Positions 47,200 to 56,708 are shown, counted from the stretch's first letter. The stretch: DNA of 64,000 bases from an uncultured Mucispirillum sp. (GCA_944324465.1 CALUWI010000009.1:1-64000), one strand, 5' to 3'. Translations and numbers: made by a program. Notes: generated from the sequence alone by a model not told the origin.

Positions 47200-48584
47200 T
47201 ATTTTGCATGCTGCATTATAAAAGATTTTAAATCCTGTAATTCAGGTGTAATTTTATATGATACTTTCTGTCTTTCTTCTAAATCACGGATACCCTCCGG
47301 CATTTCAGGCCATACACCTAATACTTCATGTATAACATCTGGAAATTTTGCAGGGTGAGCAGTAGATAAACATACTGTATTATCTGCAACTATTTCCATC
47401 TGTCTTGCAGCATATATACCGCATGCAGTATGAGGGTCAATAACATAATCTGACTGTTCAAATACTTTTCTAATAGTATCTTTCATATTTTCATCAGATG
47501 CTTCCCCAGCAATAAAATCTCTCTGCAGCTGGCCTAATAAATGACCACGGATATCTATTTCTTTTTCTACCCTTAAAAGCTCCATAGCATCTGCTACTTT
47601 TTCGCAGTTTTCCCCATAGAGATAGTAAAGATATCTTTCAAAGTTACTTGCAACTTGAATATCCATAGCAGGACTTATTGTAGGATGCACCCTTTCTATA
47701 CTGTAATCACCAAATTTTACAGCTCTTGTTAATATATTATTTCTATTAGTAGCAATCATAAGTTTTGCAATAGGAAGACCCATTCTTCTAGCTAAATAGC
47801 CGGCAAACACATTACCAAAGTTACCAGTAGGCACAACAATATTTATTTCATCGCCCACTCTGTGTACAGTTTTAAAATATATCCAGAAATAATATACAGT
47901 CTGAGCTAAAATTCTTGCCCAGTTAATAGAGTTAACTGCACCAAGGCTGTATTCTTCTTTAAACTCTAAATCATTAAATGTGCGTTTAACTAAATCCTGG
48001 CAGTTATCAAAGTTACCACCTATTTCTAAACAGAATACATTAGGTGATTCTGTAGTAGTCATCTGCATTTCCTGCACCTGACTTACTCTGTTTGCAGGGT
48101 AAAGCATAAAAATATTTATATTCTTTTTGCCTTTTACACCATAGATTGCAGCACTTCCAGTATCGCCGCTTGTAGCACCTAAAATATTTAACTGCTGGCC
48201 TCTTTTAGTTAAGATATATTCAAAAAGATTGCCTAAAAACTGCAGTGCCACATCCTTAAAAGAATATGTTGGACCATGATAAAGCTCAGCAACACGCATA
48301 CCTGCAGCTTTTCTTACAGGTATCATATTAACAGTATCATATTTTGCATAACTTTTTTGAATAATAGCCATAAGGTCATTAGAAGGGATACCTTCCTGAT
48401 ATCTGTTCATGATTTCATAAGCAAGCTTTGTGTAAGGAAGTTCTGATAAGTGTTTTAAATCTTTTTCATTTAAGTGTGGTATTTTTTCAGGTATTAAAAG
48501 ACCGCCGTCACTTGCAAGTCCCATCATAACAGCTTCTTCAAATGAAAGACCAGATACTCCGCCTCTTGTGCTTTTATAACGCAT
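47199..48584 (-). CDS. threonine synthase (thrC): Threonine synthase
   Basis: A 461-aa PLP enzyme making threonine from O-phosphohomoserine. The long form is recognised by YKSTRGGVSGLSFEEAVMMGLASDGGL at the N-terminus. GPTYSFKDVALQFLG holds the PLP lysine, and GATSGDTGSAAIYG binds phosphate. VPTGNFGNVFAGYLA and the terminal STAHPAKFPD follow. It lies upstream of queA in a two-gene operon. The 215-nt gap to ndk shows no attenuator-like leader peptide that I can support. Confidence 0.96.
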   Translation of the reverse strand: MRYKSTRGGVSGLSFEEAVMMGLASDGGLLIPEKIPHLNEKDLKHLSELPYTKLAYEIMNRYQEGIPSNDLMAIIQKSYAKYDTVNMIPVRKAAGMRVAELYHGPTYSFKDVALQFLGNLFEYILTKRGQQLNILGATSGDTGSAAIYGVKGKKNINIFMLYPANRVSQVQEMQMTTTESPNVFCLEIGGNFDNCQDLVKRTFNDLEFKEEYSLGAVNSINWARILAQTVYYFWIYFKTVHRVGDEINIVVPTGNFGNVFAGYLARRMGLPIAKLMIATNRNNILTRAVKFGDYSIERVHPTISPAMDIQVASNFERYLYYLYGENCEKVADAMELLRVEKEIDIRGHLLGQLQRDFIAGEASDENMKDTIRKVFEQSDYVIDPHTACGIYAARQMEIVADNTVCLSTAHPAKFPDVIHEVLGVWPEMPEGIRDLEERQKVSYKITPELQDLKSFIMQHAK

Positions 48585-48744
48585 ACTTTTTTCTCCTGCA
48601 TAATATTATATATCCATAACACTATATATGGAATTTTTTATTACTGCAAGAATAAAATATATTTATGTTTTTATATTATAAAATAGTCTGAATTATTTAA
48701 AAGATAATAAAAATATAATAGAAAATTTTTATGCTGAATATAAC

Positions 48745-48774
48745 AAAAAACCCGCCTTATTTTTATAAAGCGGG
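48745..48774 (-). terminator. Terminator after ndk
   Basis: On the minus strand CCCGCTTTAT and ATAAGGCGGG pair (one mismatch) around an AAAA loop, followed by six T residues (48745-48750 as A on plus). A strong intrinsic terminator. Confidence 0.88.
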
Positions 48775-48799
48775 CAGTATATAAAATAATGTATAAAAA

Positions 48800-49216
48800 T
48801 TACATTAATTCAATGCCAGTGAAGAAAAATGCAACTTCTTCTGCTGCTGTTTCTGGTGCATCTGAACCATGAACTGCATTGTTATCAATATTTTTACCAT
48901 ATAATTTACGGAGAGTGTTAGCTTCTGCTGCTTCTGGATTAGTTGCACCCATTAAAGCTCTCCAGCCTTTGATTGCATCTTCTTTTTCTAAGCACATAAC
49001 TATGCATGGACCTGAGCTCATGAAATTAGTTAAGTCATTATAAAATGGACGCTCTCTGTGAACAAAATAAAATCTTTCAGCTATAGCTTTAGTCATGTGG
49101 ATTTTTTTCATAGCTTTAATAGTGAAACCTTCTGCTTCTATTCTATCAATAATTTTACCTGCATTTTTTGCAGCTACTGCATCTGGTTTAATAATAGCAA
49201 ATGTTTTTTCAAGCAT
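48800..49216 (-). CDS. ndk: Nucleoside diphosphate kinase
   Basis: A 138-aa Ndk, balancing NTP pools by phosphate transfer through a catalytic histidine. Present are FAIIKPDAV, RPFYNDLTNFMSSGPCIVM, NTLRKLYG and the active-site NAVHGSDAPETAAEEVAFFF. The gene is monocistronic, or ends a short unit with its own terminator. AAAGGAG precedes the ATG. Confidence 0.98.
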   Translation of the reverse strand: MLEKTFAIIKPDAVAAKNAGKIIDRIEAEGFTIKAMKKIHMTKAIAERFYFVHRERPFYNDLTNFMSSGPCIVMCLEKEDAIKGWRALMGATNPEAAEANTLRKLYGKNIDNNAVHGSDAPETAAEEVAFFFTGIELM

Positions 49217-49315
49217 TCTTTTCTCCTTTGTTATTTCTTGTTTTCTTATTTTTTATGTATGCTTTTACTATTTTTTTAATATAATTTCAAGATATTTTAA
49301 AAATATCTGCAAAAT

Positions 49316-49657
49316 TTAACCAATAATTACTGCTATAAAGTCTAATTTACCATTTTTTGAAGAAAGTCCATGGTATTCGCCTTTATTACAGAGCATTACA
49401 TCATTTACTGTAACTTCTACTTCCTTACCGTTATCATTATATATACCTGTGCCTTCTGTAATGATATATATTTCTAAGTCATCTATATGCTGATGATAGC
49501 CTATTGCAGAATCTTCTTCTAATCTCATATGATTAAAGGCTTTTACTTTGCCATCTATTCCTTTTAATATGTCGTAAGGAAAACTGAAAGCCGTGCCTTT
49601 GCCATCTCTTGGGGCAGTCATTTCCATTGGATTAATCAGCTGAAATTTAGTAACCAT
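49316..49657 (-). CDS. Small cupin-domain protein
   Basis: A 113-aa single cupin. Motif 1 is GYHQHIDDLEIYIITEGTG, with His and Glu metal ligands, and motif 2 contains CNKGEYHGLSSKNG with the last His. These suggest a divalent metal and a small-molecule ligand, but the substrate cannot be told. It sits alone, with 68 nt to the S4 gene and 99 nt to ndk. Confidence 0.85.
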   Translation of the reverse strand: MVTKFQLINPMEMTAPRDGKGTAFSFPYDILKGIDGKVKAFNHMRLEEDSAIGYHQHIDDLEIYIITEGTGIYNDNGKEVEVTVNDVMLCNKGEYHGLSSKNGKLDFIAVIIG

Positions 49658-49725
49658 ATTATACCTCTATTAAAAATTTTTATCCATTCTATATCTGCTT
49701 AAACATTACTGTATTTTCAAAACTT

Positions 49726-49998
49726 TTAAAACTCTATTTCTTTTGCTTTGTATTCCAGCACTTTTATATATTTATCAATATCCTTTTTAGGAATAGTGTT
49801 TTTTTCAGGCACCATTACAACTTCTATTTTTTTATAATAGTTCCACATATCTATCTCTATAATATCACCAGCTTTTAACTGCAAAGCAGGTTTTGAATCT
49901 CTGCCGTTTACTTTTATAAACCCTTCATCAGCTGCCTCATTTGCAACTGTTCTGCGTTTAATAAGCTGTGCCGTTTTTAGAAATTTATCAAGTCTCAT
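49726..49998 (-). CDS. S4-domain RNA-binding protein (RqcP/HslR-like)
   Basis: A 90-aa protein starting with a complete S4 domain: MRLDKFLKTAQLIKRRTVANEAADEGFIKVNG. It is the size of YabO/RqcP and HslR, which bind peptidyl-tRNA-obstructed 50S subunits during ribosome quality control. Assignment to RqcP is by size and domain only. The C-terminal tail (about 60-90) is charged. Its ATG overlaps the stop of the surA-like gene by one base. Confidence 0.85.
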   Translation of the reverse strand: MRLDKFLKTAQLIKRRTVANEAADEGFIKVNGRDSKPALQLKAGDIIEIDMWNYYKKIEVVMVPEKNTIPKKDIDKYIKVLEYKAKEIEF

Positions 49999-50954
49999 TA
50001 TTTTACCTTAAACCTGTCTGATGCTTTTAATACAATAATTGTTTCTTTATGTTTTTTAAGCCATTCTGCAACAGATTTTGCAAAGAGAGCTTCCCCTATT
50101 GCATTTCTGATTTTGCCTTCTGTTTCGTTATCCATTTTGTATTTGCTCATAAACTCATCAACATAACATACTGCCCATAAATCATTATATTTAAAAGGCT
50201 CAGTTAAGCCGCCTTTTTGTGTTTTTTCTAATGCTCTCTCCATCTCTATAGGCACATAAGTTACATCTACCCAGCCAATATTCCCGCCGTCTGCAGCACT
50301 TATATCAAGAGATTTTTTCCGCGCCTCATCACTGAAATCTGCACCCTGCTTTATGCTTTTTATGATTTTATTTATTTCAGATTTTGTTTGAGCAGTAATT
50401 AACCTGGCTTTATATTTATCTTTAAGCCCGTATTCATCGCCTTTTTCATCAACCATATTATATATGTCTTCTTCAGTAATCACTACCTGCGGCATAAATA
50501 TCTGGCTGCGGATTCTTGCCTGAATAATCTGCCCCTTAATCTGATAGCGGTATTGTGCTAAACTTAAGCCTTCCTTAGCTATCATTTTTTCAAACTGTGC
50601 AAGGCTCACTTTATTATTTGCAGCAATCTCATTAACAGCCCTGTCTACTTCTGCATCAGTTACCTTTATACCTTCCCTTTCTGCAGCTATCTCCATAATA
50701 GTTGCTTCTATTAAAAAGTTCAATGCCTGTGCTTTAAACTGTTCAAGCTGTGTGTTTCTTGTTGCTTCATCAGGTATAGAAAGCAGCCTTTTATATGTGG
50801 CAGGGTCAAGGCCCTCAATATCATAAGAAGTAATTATCTTATTGCCAACATGGGCTTCTATCTTACCTATTACTTCCGCTTTTAGCTGATAAGGAAGCAT
50901 CACTAAGATTAATGTCAGTAAGATATTCAATATCTGCATTTTTGTAAAGTTCAT
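49998..50954 (-). CDS. surA: SurA-type periplasmic chaperone / peptidyl-prolyl isomerase
   Basis: A 318-aa exported protein with a signal peptide (MQILNILLTLILVMLPYQLKA) and a SurA N-terminal domain (GKIEAHVGNKIITSYDIEG, QALNFLIEATIMEIAAEREGIKVTDAEVDRAV). A single parvulin domain follows (KARLITAQTKSEINKIIKSIKQGADFSDEARKKS, GGNIGWVD). It should help outer-membrane protein folding. AGAGG upstream supports ATG 50954, although this lies 92 nt inside the preceding gene. The parvulin domain lacks one or two typical His residues, so isomerase activity is uncertain. Confidence 0.88.
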   Translation of the reverse strand: MNFTKMQILNILLTLILVMLPYQLKAEVIGKIEAHVGNKIITSYDIEGLDPATYKRLLSIPDEATRNTQLEQFKAQALNFLIEATIMEIAAEREGIKVTDAEVDRAVNEIAANNKVSLAQFEKMIAKEGLSLAQYRYQIKGQIIQARIRSQIFMPQVVITEEDIYNMVDEKGDEYGLKDKYKARLITAQTKSEINKIIKSIKQGADFSDEARKKSLDISAADGGNIGWVDVTYVPIEMERALEKTQKGGLTEPFKYNDLWAVCYVDEFMSKYKMDNETEGKIRNAIGEALFAKSVAEWLKKHKETIIVLKASDRFKVK

Positions 50955-51849
50955 TAATTAATTCCTCTATTTTTTTATCCTGCTCTTTATTATAAAGAGA
51001 AAAATGTATTTGTGTTTTTACATCATCATAATTAATTCTTTTAGGCTTGCTGTATTCCTTTACTAAAAATATATGATAACCGTATTCACTTTTTACTATA
51101 TCACTTATTTTACCAGGCCTTAATTTAAATGCTTCACCAAAAATTTCTGGATAATCTGTATCTATAATAAAACCTAAATCGCCGCCATCTTCTTTTTCAG
51201 GACCTTCTGAATAGCGGGTAGCTACTTCATTAAATGCAAGACCTCTTTTTAACTCTGCCATAGCTTTTTCTGCCACCTGTTTGTCAGTTGTAAAAATCTG
51301 AAAAAGATGAGCTTTTTTTGCTGGCTCTTTTTGGCTGTAAAGCTCTGTGTATTCCTGTTTTATTTCATCTTCTTTAATATCTATATTACTGTTTATCATA
51401 TCAGCAATAAGTGTTTCCACCATAAATTTTTCTCTTAATATTTCTGATAATGCATTAGCATCTGTATCAAAAGAGCCGGAATATACTTTTAAATCCTGAG
51501 TGCCTGCCTCTGATAAAAAACTTTCTGTAACTGCATTTATTTTCTTTTCATCTACTTTTATATCACGGCGACGAGCTTCCTGAAGAAGTAAATTATGCTC
51601 TATAAAGTTTTTTACAAGATATTTTTTTACTTCCTCGTTTTTTAAATCTTTTTCATTCATTTCTTTTAATACAACACCTGCAAATTTAAAAAAATCATCA
51701 GTATATAATGTTTTACCATTAATAACTACATAAGCAGTTCTGTTGTCTTTTGGAACATTTGCTGTATCTGCCTTTTTTTCTTTTTCAAAAAGGCTGCAGC
51801 CTGCTGTAAAAAGCAGTAATGATATTACTAAAACACTTACCTTTTTCAT
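50863..51849 (-). CDS. Parvulin-type peptidyl-prolyl isomerase lipoprotein (PrsA/SurA-like)
   Basis: A 328-aa lipoprotein: the signal ends in the lipobox FTAGC. A SurA_N/PrsA-type helical domain (about 45-150) precedes a parvulin domain (KAHLFQIFTTDKQVAEKAMAELKRGLAFNEVATRYSEGPE, DGGDLGFI, FGEAFKLRPGKISDIVKSEYGYHIFLV). It probably folds exported proteins together with the SurA-like protein downstream. The last 18 or so residues (TDINLSDASLSAKSGSNR) look like an extension past the usual family end, reading through the signal peptide region of the next gene. Confidence 0.88.
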   Translation of the reverse strand: MKKVSVLVISLLLFTAGCSLFEKEKKADTANVPKDNRTAYVVINGKTLYTDDFFKFAGVVLKEMNEKDLKNEEVKKYLVKNFIEHNLLLQEARRRDIKVDEKKINAVTESFLSEAGTQDLKVYSGSFDTDANALSEILREKFMVETLIADMINSNIDIKEDEIKQEYTELYSQKEPAKKAHLFQIFTTDKQVAEKAMAELKRGLAFNEVATRYSEGPEKEDGGDLGFIIDTDYPEIFGEAFKLRPGKISDIVKSEYGYHIFLVKEYSKPKRINYDDVKTQIHFSLYNKEQDKKIEELINELYKNADIEYLTDINLSDASLSAKSGSNR

Positions 51850-51864
51850 CTACTCTCCTTTTAT

Positions 51865-54800
51865 TTAATCTGCCCTTGAAAGTGTGTATAAATCCTGAAA
51901 AAAATCTGCCGTTACTTTCAATGGCTCACTTGCGTCCACTGCAAGAGAAAGCTCATACTCTGAAATAAATCTATATAATATTTTTCTATCCTGAGAGCAT
52001 TTTACAATTAATGCAGGGTTTAGCTTTGTTTCCTTTGCAAAAGTTATTTTTGATGCACCAGATTTAGAAAGCATGAGTTTTTCTGCACCCAGCATACTTG
52101 CAAAGTTTTTAATAAGCATGATTAAAGAAAGATTTAAAACTTCTTCCGGCAGCTCTCCATAGCCTGCCTCTATTTCCTTTAAAAGTTCCTGCATACTATT
52201 CATATCATAAATATCTGCAAACCGTCTATAAAAATCAAACCTTATTCGCGGATTTTCTATATAATCTGCTGGTATAAAATATGCAATATTAGAGTTTATC
52301 TCTGTATCTGCAATATTTGTATACTCCCCTTTCATTTCCTGCACTGCTTCTTCTATCATAGCAACATAAAGTTCATAACCAACTCTTACCACAAACCCAG
52401 ACTGCTCTGCACCTAAAATATTACCTGCACCTCTAAGCTGTAAGTCATACATTGCTATTTTAAAGCCACTGCCTAAATCTGAAAGCTGCTGAATAATTGA
52501 AAGCCTTTTTTGTGCAATATCATTAAGCCTTGCAAAATCATCTACTGCTAAATAACAGTAACCACGCCTTGCACTTCTGCCCACTCTGCCCTTTAACTGA
52601 TAAAGCTGAGAAAGTCCAAAATGAGCAGCATTATTTATTATGATAGTATTAACATTTGGAATGTTGATACCGTTTTCTATAATAGTGGTAGCAACAAGCA
52701 CATCTATTTCCCCATTATAAAATGAAGAAAGTATCTGCTCCATAGTTTTTGCATCCATCTGCCCATGAGCATAATCTACTCTTGCAAGTGGAAGTTCTCG
52801 TTTTATTTCAAGAGCTGCTTCCTGTATATCCTGCACTCTGTTATGGAGAAAAAATACCTGACCGCCCCTTTCAAGCTCTACTTTTATAGCTTTTATCCTT
52901 TCTGCTAAACCTTTAATAACTTTCACTACTACAGGCAGCCTGTTTTCAGGCGGTGTTTCTATAATACTCATATCCCTTATGCCTGATAAAGAAAGCTGTA
53001 ATGTTCTAGGTATTGGAGTGGCACTTAAAGTTAGAGTATCCACATTTCTTTTGATTGATGCAATTTTTTCCTTATGGCTTACCCCAAACCGCTGTTCTTC
53101 ATCTATTATTAAAAGCCCTAAATCTTTAAAGGATAAATCTTTTGATAATATTTTATGAGTGCCGATTAATATATCAACAGTGCCCTCTGACACTTTATTA
53201 AATATACTTTTCGTTTCCTTATCTGTTCTAAACCGTGATACAAATTCAATATTTACAGGCAGCCCTTTAAACCTTTCTATAAATGTTTCATAATGCTGCC
53301 TTGCAAGTATAGTTGTAGGCACAAGCACTGCAACCTGTTTACTGCATGCAATAGCCTTGCAGGCTGCACGCATGGCAACCTCTGTTTTTCCAAATCCAAC
53401 ATCACCGCATACAAGCCTTTCCATCGGTGTTTCGCTTTCCATATCATTATAAACATCATAGATAGCTGAAAGCTGGTCTTCTGTTTCTGTATATTCAAAA
53501 TTTCTTTCAAATATCTCTATTAATGAGCCGTCATCATTAAAAGCAAACCCTTTCCTTGCTTTTCTTTCTGCATACAGCCTAAGCAAATCTTCTGCAATAT
53601 GTTTTGCACTTTCTTTTGCATGTTTTTTAAGTTTCTGCCATGCAGAACTTTTTAAGCTGTTTAATTTTGGCTGCTGGTTCTGCATGCCTATATATTTCTG
53701 CAGCTGACCTATTGAGTGAAGCGGAACATAAAGCAAATCTTCCCCTTCATACATAATAGATAAGAAATCCCCTTCGCTGCCTGCAATTACCATATGTTTT
53801 ATACCCTGATATATACCTATACCATGGTTTACATGTACTACATAATCGCCTTCTTCTAAATCTGAAAGTTTAGTATTAAATGCATCTTTCTTTTTAGGCT
53901 TTGGCTTTCTTTTTGTAAAGCCGAATATATCCATATCAGAAATAACTGCCAATGAGCTTTCCTTATCAATAAATCCACCAGAAATGTGCTTTCTGTATAA
54001 GGAAATAGAGGGCTTTTCTATTTCTGATAATTTCTTTATTTCCTTTGGAAAAATATCATAATCTCTAAGAAAATCTTTAAATATGCCAGTAAACTTTTCA
54101 CTTTCTACAGAAAATACTATCTTCATATTTTCTTTTAAAAGAGCAAGCAGAGTTTCTGCCGCATTAGTCATAGACTGGTATAAGTTTTTTTTCTCAAATG
54201 AAAACCGTGTTTTTGAACTTGCAAAAGTTAAAGGCACACTTGCAACACTGTCTGTTATTTCTGATATTACATATAAGTTGTTTCTGCTTAATTTTTCTAC
54301 TGCCTCTTTTGCTGTTATAAAACTTTCTTTTTGAATATCATTTTGTACAGATGATTCTATTATATCATAATATCCATATACACTGTCCTGCAGATTACTC
54401 ATTAAGCAAGCAGTATCATAATTGCCTAAATATTCAAAAATATCTGACTGTTCTTTATTTATATATGGAGCAAGCCAGTGGAAACCTGCAAACTTGCCAA
54501 AACTTTCTGCCTTTTCTTTTAATTCATTATCTTTAAGCTGCTCTTTAAATTCTTCAGTAGTAATAAGTAAATCTGTAACTGGCAGTATTTTTAAGCTAGT
54601 GATTTCTTTTTTCCTTGCCTGGCTGTCTTTATTATATATAAAAATACTTTCTATTTCTTCATCAAAATATTCTATACGGACAGGGTCATCATATCCTGCT
54701 GGAAAAATATCTGCAATACCACCGCGAAAAGTATATTCTCCCGCATCTGTTACAAATTCTACATGTATATAACCTAACTTATCAAGCTCACTTTCAAACC

Positions 54801-55182
54801 TTTTCATTGGGTATTCTTTATCTTTTTCCAGTGTGATAGTGCTTTCTAAAAACTCATTCTTAAACGGTATTTTTTTAAGCACAGAATATGGAGATAAAAG
54901 CAGAATATAGTCTTTTTCATTAAGTATATTATAAAGAGTACTGCTTCTTGCAGCCATAATGGAAGTAAGCGGTCTTGCTTCTTCAAAAGGGTTTTGAGTG
55001 TATGATGGATAGTCTAATATTTTTAAATCAGAGAAAAGCTCCAATTCATTTTTTACACTTTCCATAATAGACTTATTTTCAGGCAGAAAAATAACTAAGG
55101 GAACACCTTTTTTCTTTTTATGACATGCATAAAAAGAGGCTGATGCTCCCCAGGCATTATGATATTCAAAATAGTTAGACAT
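51865..55182 (-). CDS. mfd: Transcription-repair coupling factor Mfd
   Basis: A 1105-aa Mfd that displaces stalled RNA polymerase and recruits UvrA. The UvrB-homology module at the N-terminus (about 1-330) is followed by a CarD-like RNAP-interaction domain (DLEEGDYVVHVNHGIGIYQGI). The translocase has VCGDVGFGKTEVAMRA (Walker A), LIIDEEQRFGV (DEEQ) and GRVGRSARRGYCYL. The TRCF C-terminal domain closes the protein. Length is near normal (E. coli 1148). It has 2 nt to gmhA. Confidence 0.98.
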   Translation of the reverse strand: MSNYFEYHNAWGASASFYACHKKKKGVPLVIFLPENKSIMESVKNELELFSDLKILDYPSYTQNPFEEARPLTSIMAARSSTLYNILNEKDYILLLSPYSVLKKIPFKNEFLESTITLEKDKEYPMKRFESELDKLGYIHVEFVTDAGEYTFRGGIADIFPAGYDDPVRIEYFDEEIESIFIYNKDSQARKKEITSLKILPVTDLLITTEEFKEQLKDNELKEKAESFGKFAGFHWLAPYINKEQSDIFEYLGNYDTACLMSNLQDSVYGYYDIIESSVQNDIQKESFITAKEAVEKLSRNNLYVISEITDSVASVPLTFASSKTRFSFEKKNLYQSMTNAAETLLALLKENMKIVFSVESEKFTGIFKDFLRDYDIFPKEIKKLSEIEKPSISLYRKHISGGFIDKESSLAVISDMDIFGFTKRKPKPKKKDAFNTKLSDLEEGDYVVHVNHGIGIYQGIKHMVIAGSEGDFLSIMYEGEDLLYVPLHSIGQLQKYIGMQNQQPKLNSLKSSAWQKLKKHAKESAKHIAEDLLRLYAERKARKGFAFNDDGSLIEIFERNFEYTETEDQLSAIYDVYNDMESETPMERLVCGDVGFGKTEVAMRAACKAIACSKQVAVLVPTTILARQHYETFIERFKGLPVNIEFVSRFRTDKETKSIFNKVSEGTVDILIGTHKILSKDLSFKDLGLLIIDEEQRFGVSHKEKIASIKRNVDTLTLSATPIPRTLQLSLSGIRDMSIIETPPENRLPVVVKVIKGLAERIKAIKVELERGGQVFFLHNRVQDIQEAALEIKRELPLARVDYAHGQMDAKTMEQILSSFYNGEIDVLVATTIIENGINIPNVNTIIINNAAHFGLSQLYQLKGRVGRSARRGYCYLAVDDFARLNDIAQKRLSIIQQLSDLGSGFKIAMYDLQLRGAGNILGAEQSGFVVRVGYELYVAMIEEAVQEMKGEYTNIADTEINSNIAYFIPADYIENPRIRFDFYRRFADIYDMNSMQELLKEIEAGYGELPEEVLNLSLIMLIKNFASMLGAEKLMLSKSGASKITFAKETKLNPALIVKCSQDRKILYRFISEYELSLAVDASEPLKVTADFFQDLYTLSRAD

Positions 55183-55184
55183 TA

Positions 55185-55766
55185 CTAACCTGCAAACCTG
55201 CCAAACATTATTTCATCTACAAGGCCGCATATAATATGGGCACTCATAATATGTATTTCTTGAATTCTTGCTGTTGACTGGTGGTTTACTACAAGTATTT
55301 TATCGCAGAGTCCTGGCATTTTGCCGCCGTCTCTGCCTGCAAAACCTATTGTTTTAGCTTCGCATTTAATGGCTCTTTTTAAGCCTCTTATTACATTTTC
55401 AGAATTACCGCTTGTGGAAATTCCCCATACAACATCACCTGGATTTGCTAATGCTGCAACCTGCTTTTCAAATACTTCATCAAAGGAATAGTCGTTGCCT
55501 ACTGCTGTTAAAAGTGATGTATCAGTAGTAAGTGCAACGGCAGCAAGGGGCGGCCTTTCCATTACAAAACGGCTTGCAAACTCTGCTGCTATATGCTGAG
55601 CATCTGCTGCTGAACCACCGTTGCCGAAAATAAGAAGTTTATTACCATTTTCAAAGCATTCTACTATTGTTTTTGCTATTTCTTCTATAATTCCTGCATG
55701 GTCTAATGCAAATTCTTTATGGGCTTTTATTGCCTCATCAAACATATCTTCAATATATTGTTTCAT
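55185..55766 (-). CDS. gmhA: Sedoheptulose-7-phosphate isomerase (phosphoheptose isomerase)
   Basis: A 193-aa SIS-domain enzyme that makes D-glycero-D-manno-heptose 7-phosphate, the first step to LPS core heptose. Family motifs are NKLLIFGNGGSAADAQHIAAEFASRF, PLAAVALTTDTSLLTAVGNDYSFDEVFEKQ, GISTSGNSENVIRGL and the C-terminal HIICGLVDEIMF. It fits with the two GT9 heptosyltransferase-type genes about 5 kb away. Confidence 0.95.
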   Translation of the reverse strand: MKQYIEDMFDEAIKAHKEFALDHAGIIEEIAKTIVECFENGNKLLIFGNGGSAADAQHIAAEFASRFVMERPPLAAVALTTDTSLLTAVGNDYSFDEVFEKQVAALANPGDVVWGISTSGNSENVIRGLKRAIKCEAKTIGFAGRDGGKMPGLCDKILVVNHQSTARIQEIHIMSAHIICGLVDEIMFGRFAG

Positions 55767-55921
55767 AATATCTCCTTAGATACATACTAAAATAATAGAT
55801 ATTTTATAAAATAGCAAGGGTTTATATGTTACATTGCTGCTGTTTTTGACGGGTTATACTGTTTCAAATTACTTATATTTTCAAATGGTAATAAATCAGA
55901 TTTATATATTAATTTTGTAAC

Positions 55922-56176
55922 TTATCTTAACTCGTTTATCCAGCCTTGTTTATTAAGAATTTCTCTATTTTCTGCTTCTAGTTTTTCTCTGCTTTTACCG
56001 CAGGCAACAAAGCAGTTTATTTCTTTTGTTGTCATAGGTATTAATGATATAAGCCTTTCTTTTTCTTCTTCAGAAATATTTTTATTTAATATCCAGTTTC
56101 TATAAATATTTTTAGCTATTTCTAAAATTTATTCATCACTTAATACAATATCTTTTTCTTCGTTTGTTTTAGTCAT
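55922..56176 (-). pseudogene. Small gene interrupted by an in-frame TAA
   Basis: From ATG 56176 the minus strand reads MTKTNEEKDIVLSDE, then TAA (56129-56131), then continues open for 67 codons in the same frame (ILEIAKNIYRNWILNK... ending GWINELR) to a TAA at 55922. AAGGAG lies six nt before the ATG, and a good promoter lies upstream. The composition after the stop looks like a real, helical, charged protein. No start codon with a ribosome binding site follows the stop. A single base change (for example GAA to TAA) explains it. I do not recognise the family. Confidence 0.65.
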
Positions 56177-56209
56177 TTTGTTCTCCTTTTTTACTAATTA
56201 TATTATTAC

Positions 56210-56238
56210 AGTATAGATTATATCTGTTATTTTTTCAA
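56210..56238 (-). promoter_or_regulatory. Promoter of the interrupted small gene
   Basis: TTGAAA (56233-56238), a 17-nt spacer and TATACT (56210-56215) on the minus strand, about 35 nt before the AAGGAG site. Its preservation suggests that the gene was lost recently. Confidence 0.6.
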
Positions 56239-56362
56239 CAAACAAGGCTTGATTAATTATAAACCTGTAATGTATTACTTTTTCCAAGTATGTAAAATTT
56301 TATCCGATAAAATTTTTGGAATAGAAGATTGTATTTAAACTGTACTTCTTATTTAGGAGATT

Positions 56363-56392
56363 AAAAAAGCCTTCTTGTTATTAAGAAGGCTT
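56363..56392 (-). terminator. Terminator of the FmdB-type gene
   Basis: On the minus strand a perfect 10-bp stem (AAGCCTTCTT / AAGAAGGCTT, loop of six) is followed by a TTTT run. A strong intrinsic terminator, 7 nt after the stop codon. Confidence 0.9.
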
Positions 56393-56398
56393 ATAGTA

Positions 56399-56641
56399 TT
56401 ATTTTTCTGTATGGCATGCGCCGCCAGCACAGCATGAACCCTGTGGACAGCATGACTGAGCAGCTTTTTTATCTGTATTATAAAAACCGCTGCCTGTTAA
56501 GTGGTATGATGTAACAGATACTTTTCTTTCTGCCTGTTTGCCGCAGTAAACACATTCTGTTACTCGTTCTTCATTATTAATGCTCTGCATTTTTTCAAAA
56601 TCTTTACCGCATGATGTGCAGTGATATTCATATATTGGCAT
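56399..56641 (-). CDS. FmdB-family zinc-ribbon protein
   Basis: An 80-aa protein with the FmdB/CxxC regulatory zinc ribbon: MPIYEYHCTSCGKDFE, then TECVYCGKQAERKVS. The C-terminal half is a Cys-rich tail (SCCPQGSCCAGGACHTEK), as in many family members. Role is unknown; FmdB was proposed as a regulator of formamidase, but the family is widespread and probably more general. Single-gene unit with its own terminator. Confidence 0.9.
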   Translation of the reverse strand: MPIYEYHCTSCGKDFEKMQSINNEERVTECVYCGKQAERKVSVTSYHLTGSGFYNTDKKAAQSCCPQGSCCAGGACHTEK

Positions 56642-56708
56642 ATTTTTCCCTCACTGGTTATTTATCAAATACTAAATTTATTACTTTATAAAATTATTGC
56701 AATAGTTT

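Larger units (their letters stand above)
55767..56398. other. 632-nt stretch without an intact gene
   Basis: This stretch contains a nonsense-interrupted small reading frame (55922-56176) with its promoter (56210-56238), and the fmdB-type terminator (56363-56392). The remaining AT-rich DNA (55767-55921 and 56239-56362) shows nothing I can support. Confidence 0.7.
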
